NCBI GenBank assembly: GCA_903912405.1
Contig: CAIWHF010000027.1
Coordinates: 1-7,436 of the forward strand
DNA length: 7,436 bases
Reading direction: 5' to 3'
Source: an uncultured Bacteroidota bacterium
GTDB taxonomy: Bacteria; Bacteroidota; Bacteroidia; Chitinophagales; Chitinophagaceae
Position numbers and translations under genes: made by a program. This document shows positions 1 to 6,735 of this stretch, piece after piece (position 1 is the stretch's first letter; each line of letters starts with the position of its first letter). The notes under the pieces were generated by a model. The model saw only the letters and a program-made list of their open reading frames with translations. It had not been told where the DNA came from and searched no databases.

Positions 1-686
1 AACAACTGCAAATTATTAATGCGGAATATTGGTTGAATAATCAATTGAAACAAGGAAAGAAAGTACTTGCAGAAGGTGCACAAGGCAGCATGCTCGATAT
101 TGATTTCGGAACCTATCCTTTTGTTACCAGTTCCAATACCATTTCTGCAGGCGTTTGCAATGGCCTTGGCGTAGCCCCTACGAAAATCAAAGATATTTTT
201 GGTATTACTAAAGCATATTGCACGCGTGTAGGAGGCGGACCATTTCCTACCGAGTTAATGGATGAATTGGGAGAAGCAATAAGAAAAGAAGGTGGGGAGT
301 TTGGAGCAACTACGGGTCGTCCTCGTCGTTGTGGATGGATCGATTTGGTTGCGCTCAAATATGCCGTGATGTTGAGCGGTGTTACTAAATTAATTGTTAC
401 TAAAGCCGATATTCTAGATGCCTTTAAGCCCGTTGAAGTTTGTGTGGCGTATGATGTTAATGGAACGGTTACGGAAGATTTTCCATATGATGTTTGCAAT
501 GCAACCATTAAACCGGTATATAAACAATTTCCAGGCTGGGAAAATCCAACGTCAAAAAGTATATCTCAAGAAAACTTGGATCCAGCATTTATAAGTTATT
601 GTAATTTTATTGAACAATTTATTGAAACTAAAATTGAATATATTTCTAATGGTCCTAGCAGGGATCAATTAATTCATTTAAAATAA
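1..686 (+). CDS. purA: Adenylosuccinate synthetase (PurA), C-terminal part; 5' end outside window
   Basis: PurA joins IMP and L-aspartate using GTP to make adenylosuccinate, the first committed step from IMP to AMP, in the cytoplasm. The reading frame is open from base 3, so the gene enters from the left; 227 residues are visible, about half of the usual 420-430. Visible family landmarks are EGAQG (72-86), GTYPFVTSSNT (108-140), TRVGGGPFPTE, the aspartate/IMP loop TTGRPRRCGW (309-338), the guanine-binding TKADILDAF, and the closing NGPSRDQ near the stop. The N-terminal P-loop-like QWGDEGKGK segment would lie upstream of the window. A TTG near base 33 could be mistaken for a start, but homologous sequence continues upstream of it. 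No terminator hairpin is evident after the TAA. The family assignment is very secure; nothing looks broken. Confidence 0.97.
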   Translation, partial: QLQIINAEYWLNNQLKQGKKVLAEGAQGSMLDIDFGTYPFVTSSNTISAGVCNGLGVAPTKIKDIFGITKAYCTRVGGGPFPTELMDELGEAIRKEGGEFGATTGRPRRCGWIDLVALKYAVMLSGVTKLIVTKADILDAFKPVEVCVAYDVNGTVTEDFPYDVCNATIKPVYKQFPGWENPTSKSISQENLDPAFISYCNFIEQFIETKIEYISNGPSRDQLIHLK

Positions 687-708
687 TTAAAAAAAAGTTT
701 TAAAAAAA

Positions 709-739
709 TTTGGCAATTTCAATAAAGATTTAAAATTTT
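709..739 (+). promoter_or_regulatory. Possible weak Bacteroidota-type promoter before the charged-protein gene
   Basis: The purA to 763 gap (687-762) is almost entirely A and T. TTTG at 709-712 could serve as a -33 element. Nineteen bases later, AAAATTTT (732-739) matches the TAnnTTTG -7 consensus at only four of six fixed positions. The implied transcript would have a leader of roughly 15-20 bases. The match is poor, and read-through from purA is an equally good explanation, since no terminator is visible. Confidence 0.2.
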
Positions 740-762
740 ACATTTATAAAGTTTTTGAAAAC

Positions 763-1164
763 ATGAAGACTACACCTAGTAAAAAAAGCACCACTAAAAA
801 AGCAGCGGTAGTAAAAAATGATACTCCCGTTAAAAAAGCAGCTACGAAAAAATCGGTTGAGGAAGATGAAGAAGAAGCTAAGCCTGCTAAAAAAGCTGCC
901 GTTAAAGCAACAAAAAATACAACAAAGAAAATTGAAGAAGATGAAGATATAGACGATGATGATTTTGATGAGGATATGGAAGACGATGATTTTGATGATG
1001 TAGATGAGTATGATATCGATAAAGATTTTGAGGAATTTGAATTGCCAAAATCTAAATCTAAAGCTGGTCCAAAAAAATCTTCAAAAGACGACGACGATGA
1101 TGATTTCAAAGATCTAGGGTTTTTCAACGAAGGTGGTTTTGATGATGACGATGATGATTTTTAA
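763..1164 (+). CDS. Hypothetical low-complexity protein with alternating Lys-rich and Asp/Glu-rich blocks
   Basis: I do not recognise this 133-residue protein. Residues 2-56 are Lys/Ala/Thr-rich with histone-H1-like KKAA and TKK steps; 33-38 is a short acidic patch. Residues 58-93 are strongly acidic with spaced aromatics (DDDDF, DDDF, DEY). Residues 96-108 are Lys/Ser-rich, and 109-133 are acidic and Phe-rich, ending in six Asp and a Phe. By hand count there are 25 Lys, 47 Asp/Glu, and no Arg, His, Cys, Trp or Gln. There is no signal peptide or membrane segment, and disorder is expected. The ATG at 763 is the first start after the AT-rich gap and opens the basic block. The same composition throughout and the clean stop argue for a real gene. 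It directly abuts pabB. A nucleic-acid or protein-docking role is inference only. Confidence 0.75.
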   Translation: MKTTPSKKSTTKKAAVVKNDTPVKKAATKKSVEEDEEEAKPAKKAAVKATKNTTKKIEEDEDIDDDDFDEDMEDDDFDDVDEYDIDKDFEEFELPKSKSKAGPKKSSKDDDDDDFKDLGFFNEGGFDDDDDDF

Positions 1165-2454
1165 ATGCGTATAGATAATAATAGCAATAAAAAAACCTTT
1201 CCTTTTCAAGCAAATGAATTGGAATCGTTGAAGTTAAAAATGCTGAATTGGTTACAACCATTCAGCATTTTTTCTTATTTGTGTACAAATTCAATCTGTA
1301 CAACAAGTGGTAGATATGAATTATTAATTGGTGTTGCTGCGGAAGATGCTCCGTGTTTTGGTATTGATGCTATTGAGCTCACCAATAATCAAGATTGGTA
1401 TTTTGGTCATATTGCTTATACCTACAAGTCCTACGTTGAAGAGGATTTAATCAACACCTTGCCTGTTTTCAATGGTTTCCCCACTTCTCTTTTTTTTAAG
1501 CCTGCTATTGTAATTTATATAGAGCGCGATAGTCTAGACCTAGTAATAGTATCTCCAGATCCTGACCTTATCTATGCTCAAATCTTACAAAGTAGGTCTA
1601 CTGTGCCGCCTATTCAAGAAGCGCTCGTTTTTTCTTCTTCTGAAACTCAAACAGACTATCAAGCTAAAATACAGCGCATTCAAGATCATATTAGAAAAGG
1701 GGATTGCTATGAATTGAATTATTGCGTTGTTGCTAACGCTAAAATGTTACATACTTCCTCCTTGCAAGTATTTGCTTCTTTAATGAAGCATTCTCCATCT
1801 CCGTTTGCTGCATATTATAAAAATAAACATCAGCAAGTGGTCTGTGCGAGCCCTGAAAGGTTCTTAGCTAAAAATGGTAATACTGTTTTATCCCAGCCAA
1901 TAAAAGGCACTATTAAAAGAGGACTTACTTTGGAGCAAGATGAACATCAAAAAGAGATTTTGTTGAATTCATCTAAGGAATTAGCGGAACATATAATGAT
2001 CGTTGATTTGGTAAGGAATGACTTGGCTCGAATTGCCGAGCTTGGTTCTGTGGAAGTAGCAAAACTTATTAAAGTGTATACCTTCCCGCAAGTGCATCAT
2101 TTGATTTCTTCTATTCAATGTCAATTAAAAGAAGGTGTTAATTTTAAGGATATTATTAAAGCCTTATTTCCTATGGGTAGCATGACGGGTGCTCCAAAAA
2201 TTATGGTCATGCAATTGATTGAACAGTTGGAGCTTTATCAAAGAGGCCTTTTTTCAGGAGCTATTGGGTATGTTAGTCCAAACGGAGATTTTGATTTCAA
2301 TGTAGTTATTCGTTCCTTTTTTATAGATGGAATAGCGCAATCTATTGCTATTGCAAGTGGTGGTGCTATCACTACAGATAGTGATCCTCTCCAAGAATGG
2401 GATGAGCTTAAATTGAAGGTAAAAGCCTTAGAATCCTTATTTCAAAAAGCATAG
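1165..2454 (+). CDS. pabB: Aminodeoxychorismate synthase component I (para-aminobenzoate synthase, PabB)
   Basis: This is a chorismate-binding enzyme of the PabB/TrpE family. PabB aminates chorismate to 4-amino-4-deoxychorismate for folate synthesis, using ammonia from a glutaminase partner (PabA). The 429 residues show the family core: GDCYELN (179-185), CASPERF (228-233 region), PIKGT (245-249), DLVRNDL (281-287), GSMTGAPK (338-345) and a C-terminal SGG followed by the EWDELKLK helix. Lys247 in PIKGT is the residue that distinguishes PabB, where it attacks the chorismate ring, from anthranilate synthase TrpE, which usually has PIAGT. The N-terminal 150 residues are divergent, as is usual. 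The ATG at 1165 directly follows the TAA of the upstream gene, so translation is probably coupled. The next in-frame Met (26) would cut into the first conserved-looking helix. No PabA or PabC gene is present in the window. Confidence 0.9.
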   Translation: MRIDNNSNKKTFPFQANELESLKLKMLNWLQPFSIFSYLCTNSICTTSGRYELLIGVAAEDAPCFGIDAIELTNNQDWYFGHIAYTYKSYVEEDLINTLPVFNGFPTSLFFKPAIVIYIERDSLDLVIVSPDPDLIYAQILQSRSTVPPIQEALVFSSSETQTDYQAKIQRIQDHIRKGDCYELNYCVVANAKMLHTSSLQVFASLMKHSPSPFAAYYKNKHQQVVCASPERFLAKNGNTVLSQPIKGTIKRGLTLEQDEHQKEILLNSSKELAEHIMIVDLVRNDLARIAELGSVEVAKLIKVYTFPQVHHLISSIQCQLKEGVNFKDIIKALFPMGSMTGAPKIMVMQLIEQLELYQRGLFSGAIGYVSPNGDFDFNVVIRSFFIDGIAQSIAIASGGAITTDSDPLQEWDELKLKVKALESLFQKA

Positions 2455-2495
2455 CGCTATTCTAAAATTAGTTTTTATTTGCCCTAATTTTTGCG

Positions 2496-2526
2496 TTTCT
2501 TTGTAGGTAATGAATACTACGTTTTG
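2496..2526 (+). promoter_or_regulatory. Candidate dnaE promoter region, imperfect boxes
   Basis: The 93-base gap between pabB and dnaE has several T-rich near-matches to TAnnTTTG but no exact one: AATTTTTG (2486-2493), TTTCTTTG (2496-2503) and TACGTTTTG (2518-2526, one base too long). Each of the 8-base boxes misses one fixed position. TTTG at 2490-2493 lies 24 bases before the last box. No intrinsic terminator separates pabB from dnaE, so read-through is also possible. The exact promoter cannot be chosen by eye. Confidence 0.3.
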
Positions 2527-2535
2527 TATTCGTTA
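2508..2535 (+). repeat. Inverted repeat / hairpin in the dnaE leader
   Basis: TAATGAATAC (2508-2517) and GTATTCGTTA (2526-2535) form a 10-base-pair stem with one T/G wobble around the 8-base spacer TACGTTTT. The wobble can extend outward as G-U and A-U pairs (2505-2507 with 2536-2538). The repeat ends 12 bases before the dnaE ATG. It lacks the following T-tract and the GC content of a terminator. It could be an RNA leader hairpin or a binding site for a dimeric regulator; nothing in the window identifies a regulator. Confidence 0.5.
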
Positions 2536-2547
2536 TTTTAAGAATTT

Positions 2548-5500
2548 ATGCAGTTTTCTCATTTACACAATCATACACAATTTTCATTATTAGACGGTGC
2601 GTCTAGCATTGCTCGCTTATATCATAAAGCTACTGAAGATAATATGCCTGCTGTTGCTATAACCGATCATGGTAATATGTTTGGTGCTTTTGAATTTGTA
2701 GCAGCTGCTTGGAAAAATAAAAAAATAGTTGGTAAAGATGAATTAGGAAATGATATCGTTGAACCGGTTGTAAAACCAATCGTTGGTTGTGAATTTTATT
2801 TGGTAGAAAATAGGCATAAAAGAAGTTTTTCTAGAGAAGAAAAGGATAAGCGCTATCATCAATTGTTTTTAGCAAAAAATGAAATTGGCTATAAGAATCT
2901 TGTTAAGTTATGTTCGCTAGGTTTTATGGAAGGCCTTTATGGCAAATATCCTAGGATCGATAAAGAATTGGTATTGCAATATCACGAAGGACTTATCGCT
3001 ACTACTTGTTGCATAGGAGCTTCTGTTCCCAAAGCTATTTTAAATAAAGGAGAAGAGGAAGCAGAAAAAGAGTTTAAATGGTGGTTGGATTTATTTGGCG
3101 ATGATTATTATGTTGAATTGCAAAGACATGATATACCAGAGCAAATAAAAGTAAATGAAGTGCTTTTGAAATGGGCTAAAAAATATCAAGTGCCTGTTAT
3201 TGCTTCTAATGACTCACACTATGTAGATCAGGCCGATTATAACGCTCATGATATTTTATTGTGCATCAATACTGGCGAAAAGAAATCTACGCCAAGCATG
3301 AAAGATTTTGTAGATGATGATGCAGCGCAACAAAGAAATACTCGATTTGCTTTTTACAACGATCAATTTTATTTTAAGACTACTCAAGAAATGAGTACCT
3401 TATTTAAAGACATTCCGCAGGCTATTGAAAATACCCAGTTGATTGTAGATAAAGTAACGCCATTGAAATTAGAGAGAGAAATTTTATTGCCCTTCTTCCA
3501 AGTGCCAGAAAATTTCAATAATGATCAGGATGCCTATTTAGAACATCTTACTTGGGAAGGTGCAAAACATCGTTACCAAGAAATAACTGCTGAAATAGAA
3601 GAGCGCATAAAATTTGAACTATTTACCGTTAAAACCATGGGTTTTGCCGGTTACTTTTTAATTGTAGCAGATTTTATTAAAGCAGGTAGAGATCTGGGTG
3701 TGTTTGTTGGTCCAGGAAGGGGGTCCGCTGCTGGTTCAGCAGTTGCTTATTGTATCGGCATTACCAATATCGATCCCATAAAGTATAAATTACTTTTTGA
3801 ACGTTTCTTAAATCCAGATCGTAAATCAATGCCCGATATAGATACGGATTTTGATGATGCGGGTCGACAAAAAGTTATCGATTATGTAGTTGATAAATAC
3901 GGAAGAAATCAAGTTGCACACATTGTAACCTATGGTACAATGGCTGCCAAAATGAGTATTAAGGATGTAGCACGTGTTTTGGATCTTCCATTGATGGAAG
4001 CAAATGGATTGGCAAAACTAGTGCCCGACAAGCCGGGTGTTTCTTTGAAAAGAGTATTAACTGCACCTATTGATGGAGATAAGGGATTGAAGGAGAAAGA
4101 AGGTTTGCAACAAGAAGATATTGATAATGTACTTAAGCTTAGAAAGTACTATCAAGAAGAATCGTTGGCAGGAGATGTATTACGACAAGCAGAAATATTA
4201 GAGGGCTCTGTAAGGGGTACTGGTATTCATGCTGCAGGTATCATTATTGCGCCAAAAGATTTGAGTGAGTTATTGCCAGTTGCCACCAGTAAAGAAGTTG
4301 ATTTGCTAATAACACAATATGAAGGGAAAATAATTGAAAATGCAGGCGTTATTAAAATGGACTTTTTGGGTTTGAAAACCTTGTCTATTTTAAAAGATGC
4401 ATTAGAGTTAATCAAATTAAATCATGGAATCGAAATTAATTTAGATACCATACCCTTAGATGATGATAAAACATTTGAACTTTATAAAAGTGGCGCTACC
4501 AATGCTACCTTTCAATTTGAAAGTGTTGGTATGCAGAAACACTTACGAGATTTAAAACCCGACAAGTTTGATGATTTAATTGCTATGAATGCGTTGTATA
4601 GGCCCGGGCCAATACAGTACATTCCCAATTTTATTAAGCGTAAACATGGACTAGAATCTATAGTGTATGATCTTCCTGAAATGGAAGAATATTTGGCAGA
4701 TACCTATGGTATTACAGTGTATCAAGAACAGGTGATGTTGCTGTCGCAAAAGTTGGCCAATTTTACAAAAGGGCAAGCCGATGTATTGCGTAAAGCAATG
4801 GGTAAAAAAGATCGCTATACGCTCGATAAAATGAAAGACGATTTCATGAAGGGTGCAACAGCGTTGCAGCATCCAGAAGATAAATTAAATAAAATCTGGA
4901 CCGACTGGGAAGCTTTTGCACAATATGCATTTAATAAATCGCATTCTACTTGTTATGCATTTGTTGCTTATCAAACAGCTTATTTAAAAGCGCATTACCC
5001 AGCAGAGTACATGGCGGCTGTTTTAAATAATAACCAAAATAATATAGAAAAGATTACCTTCTTCATGGAAGAATGTAGGCGCATGAACTTACCTGTTTTA
5101 GGTCCTGATGTGAAGGAGAGTAGAAAAGGATTTTCGGTAAACAAATCGGGCGTAGTTCGTTTTGGCTTGAATGCCATTAAAGGAGTGGGAGAGTCGGCCG
5201 TAGAGGATTTAATATTAGAGAGAGAAACGAATGGTAATTATGCTAGTATATATGATTTTGTTTCTCGTATCAATCAACGCACCGTTAATAAAAGATCTTT
5301 AGAAAGCCTCGTATTAGCAGGTGCGTTTGATAGTTTTACAGATTTACATAGAGCACAATATTTCTATGCTACGCCTTCTGATAACATTAGTGGAATAGAA
5401 CGTTTAGTCCGATTTGGGAATCAAGTGCAAGCAAGTAAAAGCGCATCTACTAACAGCTTATTTGGTGCTATGGCAATGCCAGATATTAAGCCTCCAGAAA

Positions 5501-6168
5501 TGCCTGCATGCGAAACGTGGTCGCTACCAGAATTGCTTCAAAAAGAAAAAGAAGTAGTGGGTATTTATCTGAGTGCTCATCCGCTTGATGGGTTTAAATT
5601 TGAAATGAAAAATTTCAATTTCAATACCCTTGATCAAATTGAGAACAGTGTAGATAAAGTACTTAAGATTGCTGGTTTTGTTACCGATGCTGCAGATTTA
5701 ACCACTAAAACCGGCGTTAAATATTGTCGCTTCAATTTAAATGATTATAGTGGCAATTATACCTTCACGCTTTGGAAAGAACAATACGTGAAGTATGCTA
5801 ATTATATCAAAGATGGGCAGTCTTTAATTATTACCGGTTCCTATCAGCAGCATCGTTTTAGAGAGAATTATTACGAATTCTCTATACAAAATATGATGTT
5901 GTTGGAGCAAGCCCGTAAAGTGTGGTGTAAATGTTTGAATATTAAATTGCCTTTACATAAAGTGTCGCCCGAATTCACACAAACTATGCGGAAGATGATC
6001 ATAGAGCATCCAGGGAAATGCGATGTGTTATTTTGGGTTTCTGATGAAACTACTCAAGAAATCACCAAATTAAAATTAGGCACACAAAAAATGGATATTA
6101 CTGATGAATTATTACAGTATATGGATGCGCTATCTCATATTGAATATAAATTAGAATTGAGCAGCTAA
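2548..6168 (+). CDS. dnaE: DNA polymerase III alpha subunit (DnaE)
   Basis: This is the catalytic subunit of the replicative polymerase, 1,206 residues against about 1,160 in E. coli. Domains in order: an N-terminal PHP domain (about 1-270) with HLHNH, TDHGN, GCEFY, TTCCIG and NDSH motifs; a C-family polymerase core (about 290-850) with GPGRGSAAGS (388-397), PDIDTDF (429-435; catalytic Asp432 and Asp434), GTGIHAAG (557-564), MDFLGL (third catalytic Asp605), YRPGP (684-688) and FNKSHS (795-800); a helix-hairpin-helix segment with GVG (879-881); a probable clamp-binding TNSLF (968-972); and an OB fold from about residue 1037. No intein, frameshift or missing catalytic Asp is visible. The start opens directly with the conserved PHP strand, so ATG 2548 is secure. 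No Shine-Dalgarno sequence precedes it. PHP presence and the DnaE domain order exclude the Gram-positive PolC type. Confidence 0.98.
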   Translation: MQFSHLHNHTQFSLLDGASSIARLYHKATEDNMPAVAITDHGNMFGAFEFVAAAWKNKKIVGKDELGNDIVEPVVKPIVGCEFYLVENRHKRSFSREEKDKRYHQLFLAKNEIGYKNLVKLCSLGFMEGLYGKYPRIDKELVLQYHEGLIATTCCIGASVPKAILNKGEEEAEKEFKWWLDLFGDDYYVELQRHDIPEQIKVNEVLLKWAKKYQVPVIASNDSHYVDQADYNAHDILLCINTGEKKSTPSMKDFVDDDAAQQRNTRFAFYNDQFYFKTTQEMSTLFKDIPQAIENTQLIVDKVTPLKLEREILLPFFQVPENFNNDQDAYLEHLTWEGAKHRYQEITAEIEERIKFELFTVKTMGFAGYFLIVADFIKAGRDLGVFVGPGRGSAAGSAVAYCIGITNIDPIKYKLLFERFLNPDRKSMPDIDTDFDDAGRQKVIDYVVDKYGRNQVAHIVTYGTMAAKMSIKDVARVLDLPLMEANGLAKLVPDKPGVSLKRVLTAPIDGDKGLKEKEGLQQEDIDNVLKLRKYYQEESLAGDVLRQAEILEGSVRGTGIHAAGIIIAPKDLSELLPVATSKEVDLLITQYEGKIIENAGVIKMDFLGLKTLSILKDALELIKLNHGIEINLDTIPLDDDKTFELYKSGATNATFQFESVGMQKHLRDLKPDKFDDLIAMNALYRPGPIQYIPNFIKRKHGLESIVYDLPEMEEYLADTYGITVYQEQVMLLSQKLANFTKGQADVLRKAMGKKDRYTLDKMKDDFMKGATALQHPEDKLNKIWTDWEAFAQYAFNKSHSTCYAFVAYQTAYLKAHYPAEYMAAVLNNNQNNIEKITFFMEECRRMNLPVLGPDVKESRKGFSVNKSGVVRFGLNAIKGVGESAVEDLILERETNGNYASIYDFVSRINQRTVNKRSLESLVLAGAFDSFTDLHRAQYFYATPSDNISGIERLVRFGNQVQASKSASTNSLFGAMAMPDIKPPEMPACETWSLPELLQKEKEVVGIYLSAHPLDGFKFEMKNFNFNTLDQIENSVDKVLKIAGFVTDAADLTTKTGVKYCRFNLNDYSGNYTFTLWKEQYVKYANYIKDGQSLIITGSYQQHRFRENYYEFSIQNMMLLEQARKVWCKCLNIKLPLHKVSPEFTQTMRKMIIEHPGKCDVLFWVSDETTQEITKLKLGTQKMDITDELLQYMDALSHIEYKLELSS

Positions 6169-6231
6169 ATTTTCCACATAATGTATATAAAGGTATTGAT
6201 GTTATTTATAACTACTTTCATAATTCCTTAG

Positions 6232-6244
6232 TACCTTTGCAATC
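6232..6244 (+). promoter_or_regulatory. trxA promoter, Bacteroidota -7 box
   Basis: TACCTTTG at 6232-6239 matches the Bacteroidota sigma-A -7 consensus TAnnTTTG exactly and continues as CAATC. No convincing TTG or TTTG lies about 19-24 bases upstream, so the -33 element is degenerate. Initiation a few bases downstream would give a leader of about 25-30 A-rich bases. The same 13 bases recur before rpsL. Confidence 0.75.
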
Positions 6245-6271
6245 TAAAATAAACATTCTAAAACATAAACA

Positions 6272-6589
6272 ATGGCAGCAGTATTTAATGATGCAAATTT
6301 TGAAGCAGAAGTTCTTCAATCCGACAAATTAAGCGTAGTAGATTTTTGGGCTCCATGGTGCGGTCCATGCTTAGCATTAGGCCCAACCATCGATGCATTA
6401 TCTACAGAATATGCAGGGAAAGTGAATGTAGGTAAAGTTAATGTAGACGAAAACCCAAATTTGTCTGTAAATTTTGGCATCACGAGCATTCCATGCGTAT
6501 TATTTATTAAAGGCGGACAAGTAGTTGATAAACAAGTAGGTGCAGCGCCAAAACCCGCATTCGATAAAAAGATTCAACAACACCTGTAA
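6272..6589 (+). CDS. trxA: Thioredoxin
   Basis: This is a 105-residue single-domain thioredoxin, the normal length for a cytoplasmic TrxA, with no signal peptide. It reduces disulfides in target proteins and is recycled by thioredoxin reductase. The active site is WAPWCGPC (26-33; catalytic Cys30 and Cys33). Buried Asp24 and Lys55 correspond to E. coli Asp26 and Lys57, and the cis-proline is Pro74 in SIPC. Two substitutions stand out: Leu34 replaces the usual Lys after CGPC, and Cys75 follows the cis-proline where Thr is common. ATG 6272 follows an A-rich leader without a Shine-Dalgarno sequence and gives the expected N-terminal strand. The gene has its own promoter and a terminator 7 bases past its stop, so it is probably a single-gene transcript. 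Confidence 0.96.
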   Translation: MAAVFNDANFEAEVLQSDKLSVVDFWAPWCGPCLALGPTIDALSTEYAGKVNVGKVNVDENPNLSVNFGITSIPCVLFIKGGQVVDKQVGAAPKPAFDKKIQQHL

Positions 6590-6596
6590 GTTGTTT

Positions 6597-6633
6597 AAAC
6601 GGCTTTAAATGAATCATTTAAAGCCGTTTTTTT
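6597..6633 (+). terminator. Intrinsic terminator after trxA
   Basis: AAACGGCTTTAAAT (6597-6610) pairs perfectly with ATTTAAAGCCGTTT (6616-6629) around the loop GAATC. The 14-base-pair stem has the GC-rich part (CGGC/GCCG) near its base and runs into seven T residues (6627-6633). On the opposite strand the stem would be followed by only three T, so it probably works mainly for + strand transcripts. It separates trxA from the ribosomal operon. Confidence 0.93.
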
Positions 6634-6671
6634 ATTCTTTAGAAAAAATATTACAAAATTTATACAAAAGT

Positions 6672-6702
6672 GTTGTTTTTTGGTAAAAGTAAATTACCTT
6701 TG
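6672..6702 (+). promoter_or_regulatory. rpsL operon promoter
   Basis: TACCTTTG (6695-6702) is an exact match to the TAnnTTTG -7 element. GTTG (6672-6675) sits 19 bases upstream, the usual place for the TTG/TTTG -33 element; a second TTTG at 6679-6682 is too close (12 bases). Transcription would begin around 6708, giving a leader of under 30 bases. The upstream terminator makes this the likely main promoter for rpsL and rpsG. Confidence 0.82.
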
Positions 6703-6735
6703 CAATCCATTTGAAATTTATATCAAGTACAAGAA

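Noticed and set aside
33..35. TTG as a start codon for purA
   Set aside because: The frame is open to the left edge, and the upstream residues (QLQIINAEYW) continue the protein.
113..508. Reverse-strand open frame opposite purA
   Set aside because: The + strand is unmistakably purA here, and the antisense product has no recognisable motif.
744..1127. Reverse-strand open frame encoding a Ser/Phe-rich peptide opposite the charged-protein gene
   Set aside because: Its Ser runs are the complement of GAT/GAA repeats in the + strand gene; it has no leader or family resemblance, so it is a shadow.
940..1160. GAT-rich stretch as a DNA microsatellite
   Set aside because: The repeats are irregular, mix GAT, GAC, GAA and GAG, and respect the reading frame; they are better explained as coding low complexity.
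1165..2454. Anthranilate synthase TrpE as the identity of the chorismate enzyme
   Set aside because: The PIKGT motif with Lys247 is the PabB signature, and no trp genes are nearby.
2451..2460. Perfect 10-base palindrome ATAGCGCTAT over the pabB stop codon
   Set aside because: It has no loop and no T-tract, so it is not a terminator; a lone 10-base palindrome is easily chance.
4227..5177. Short reverse-strand open frames inside dnaE
   Set aside because: They lie antisense to conserved polymerase motifs and have no start context or homology.
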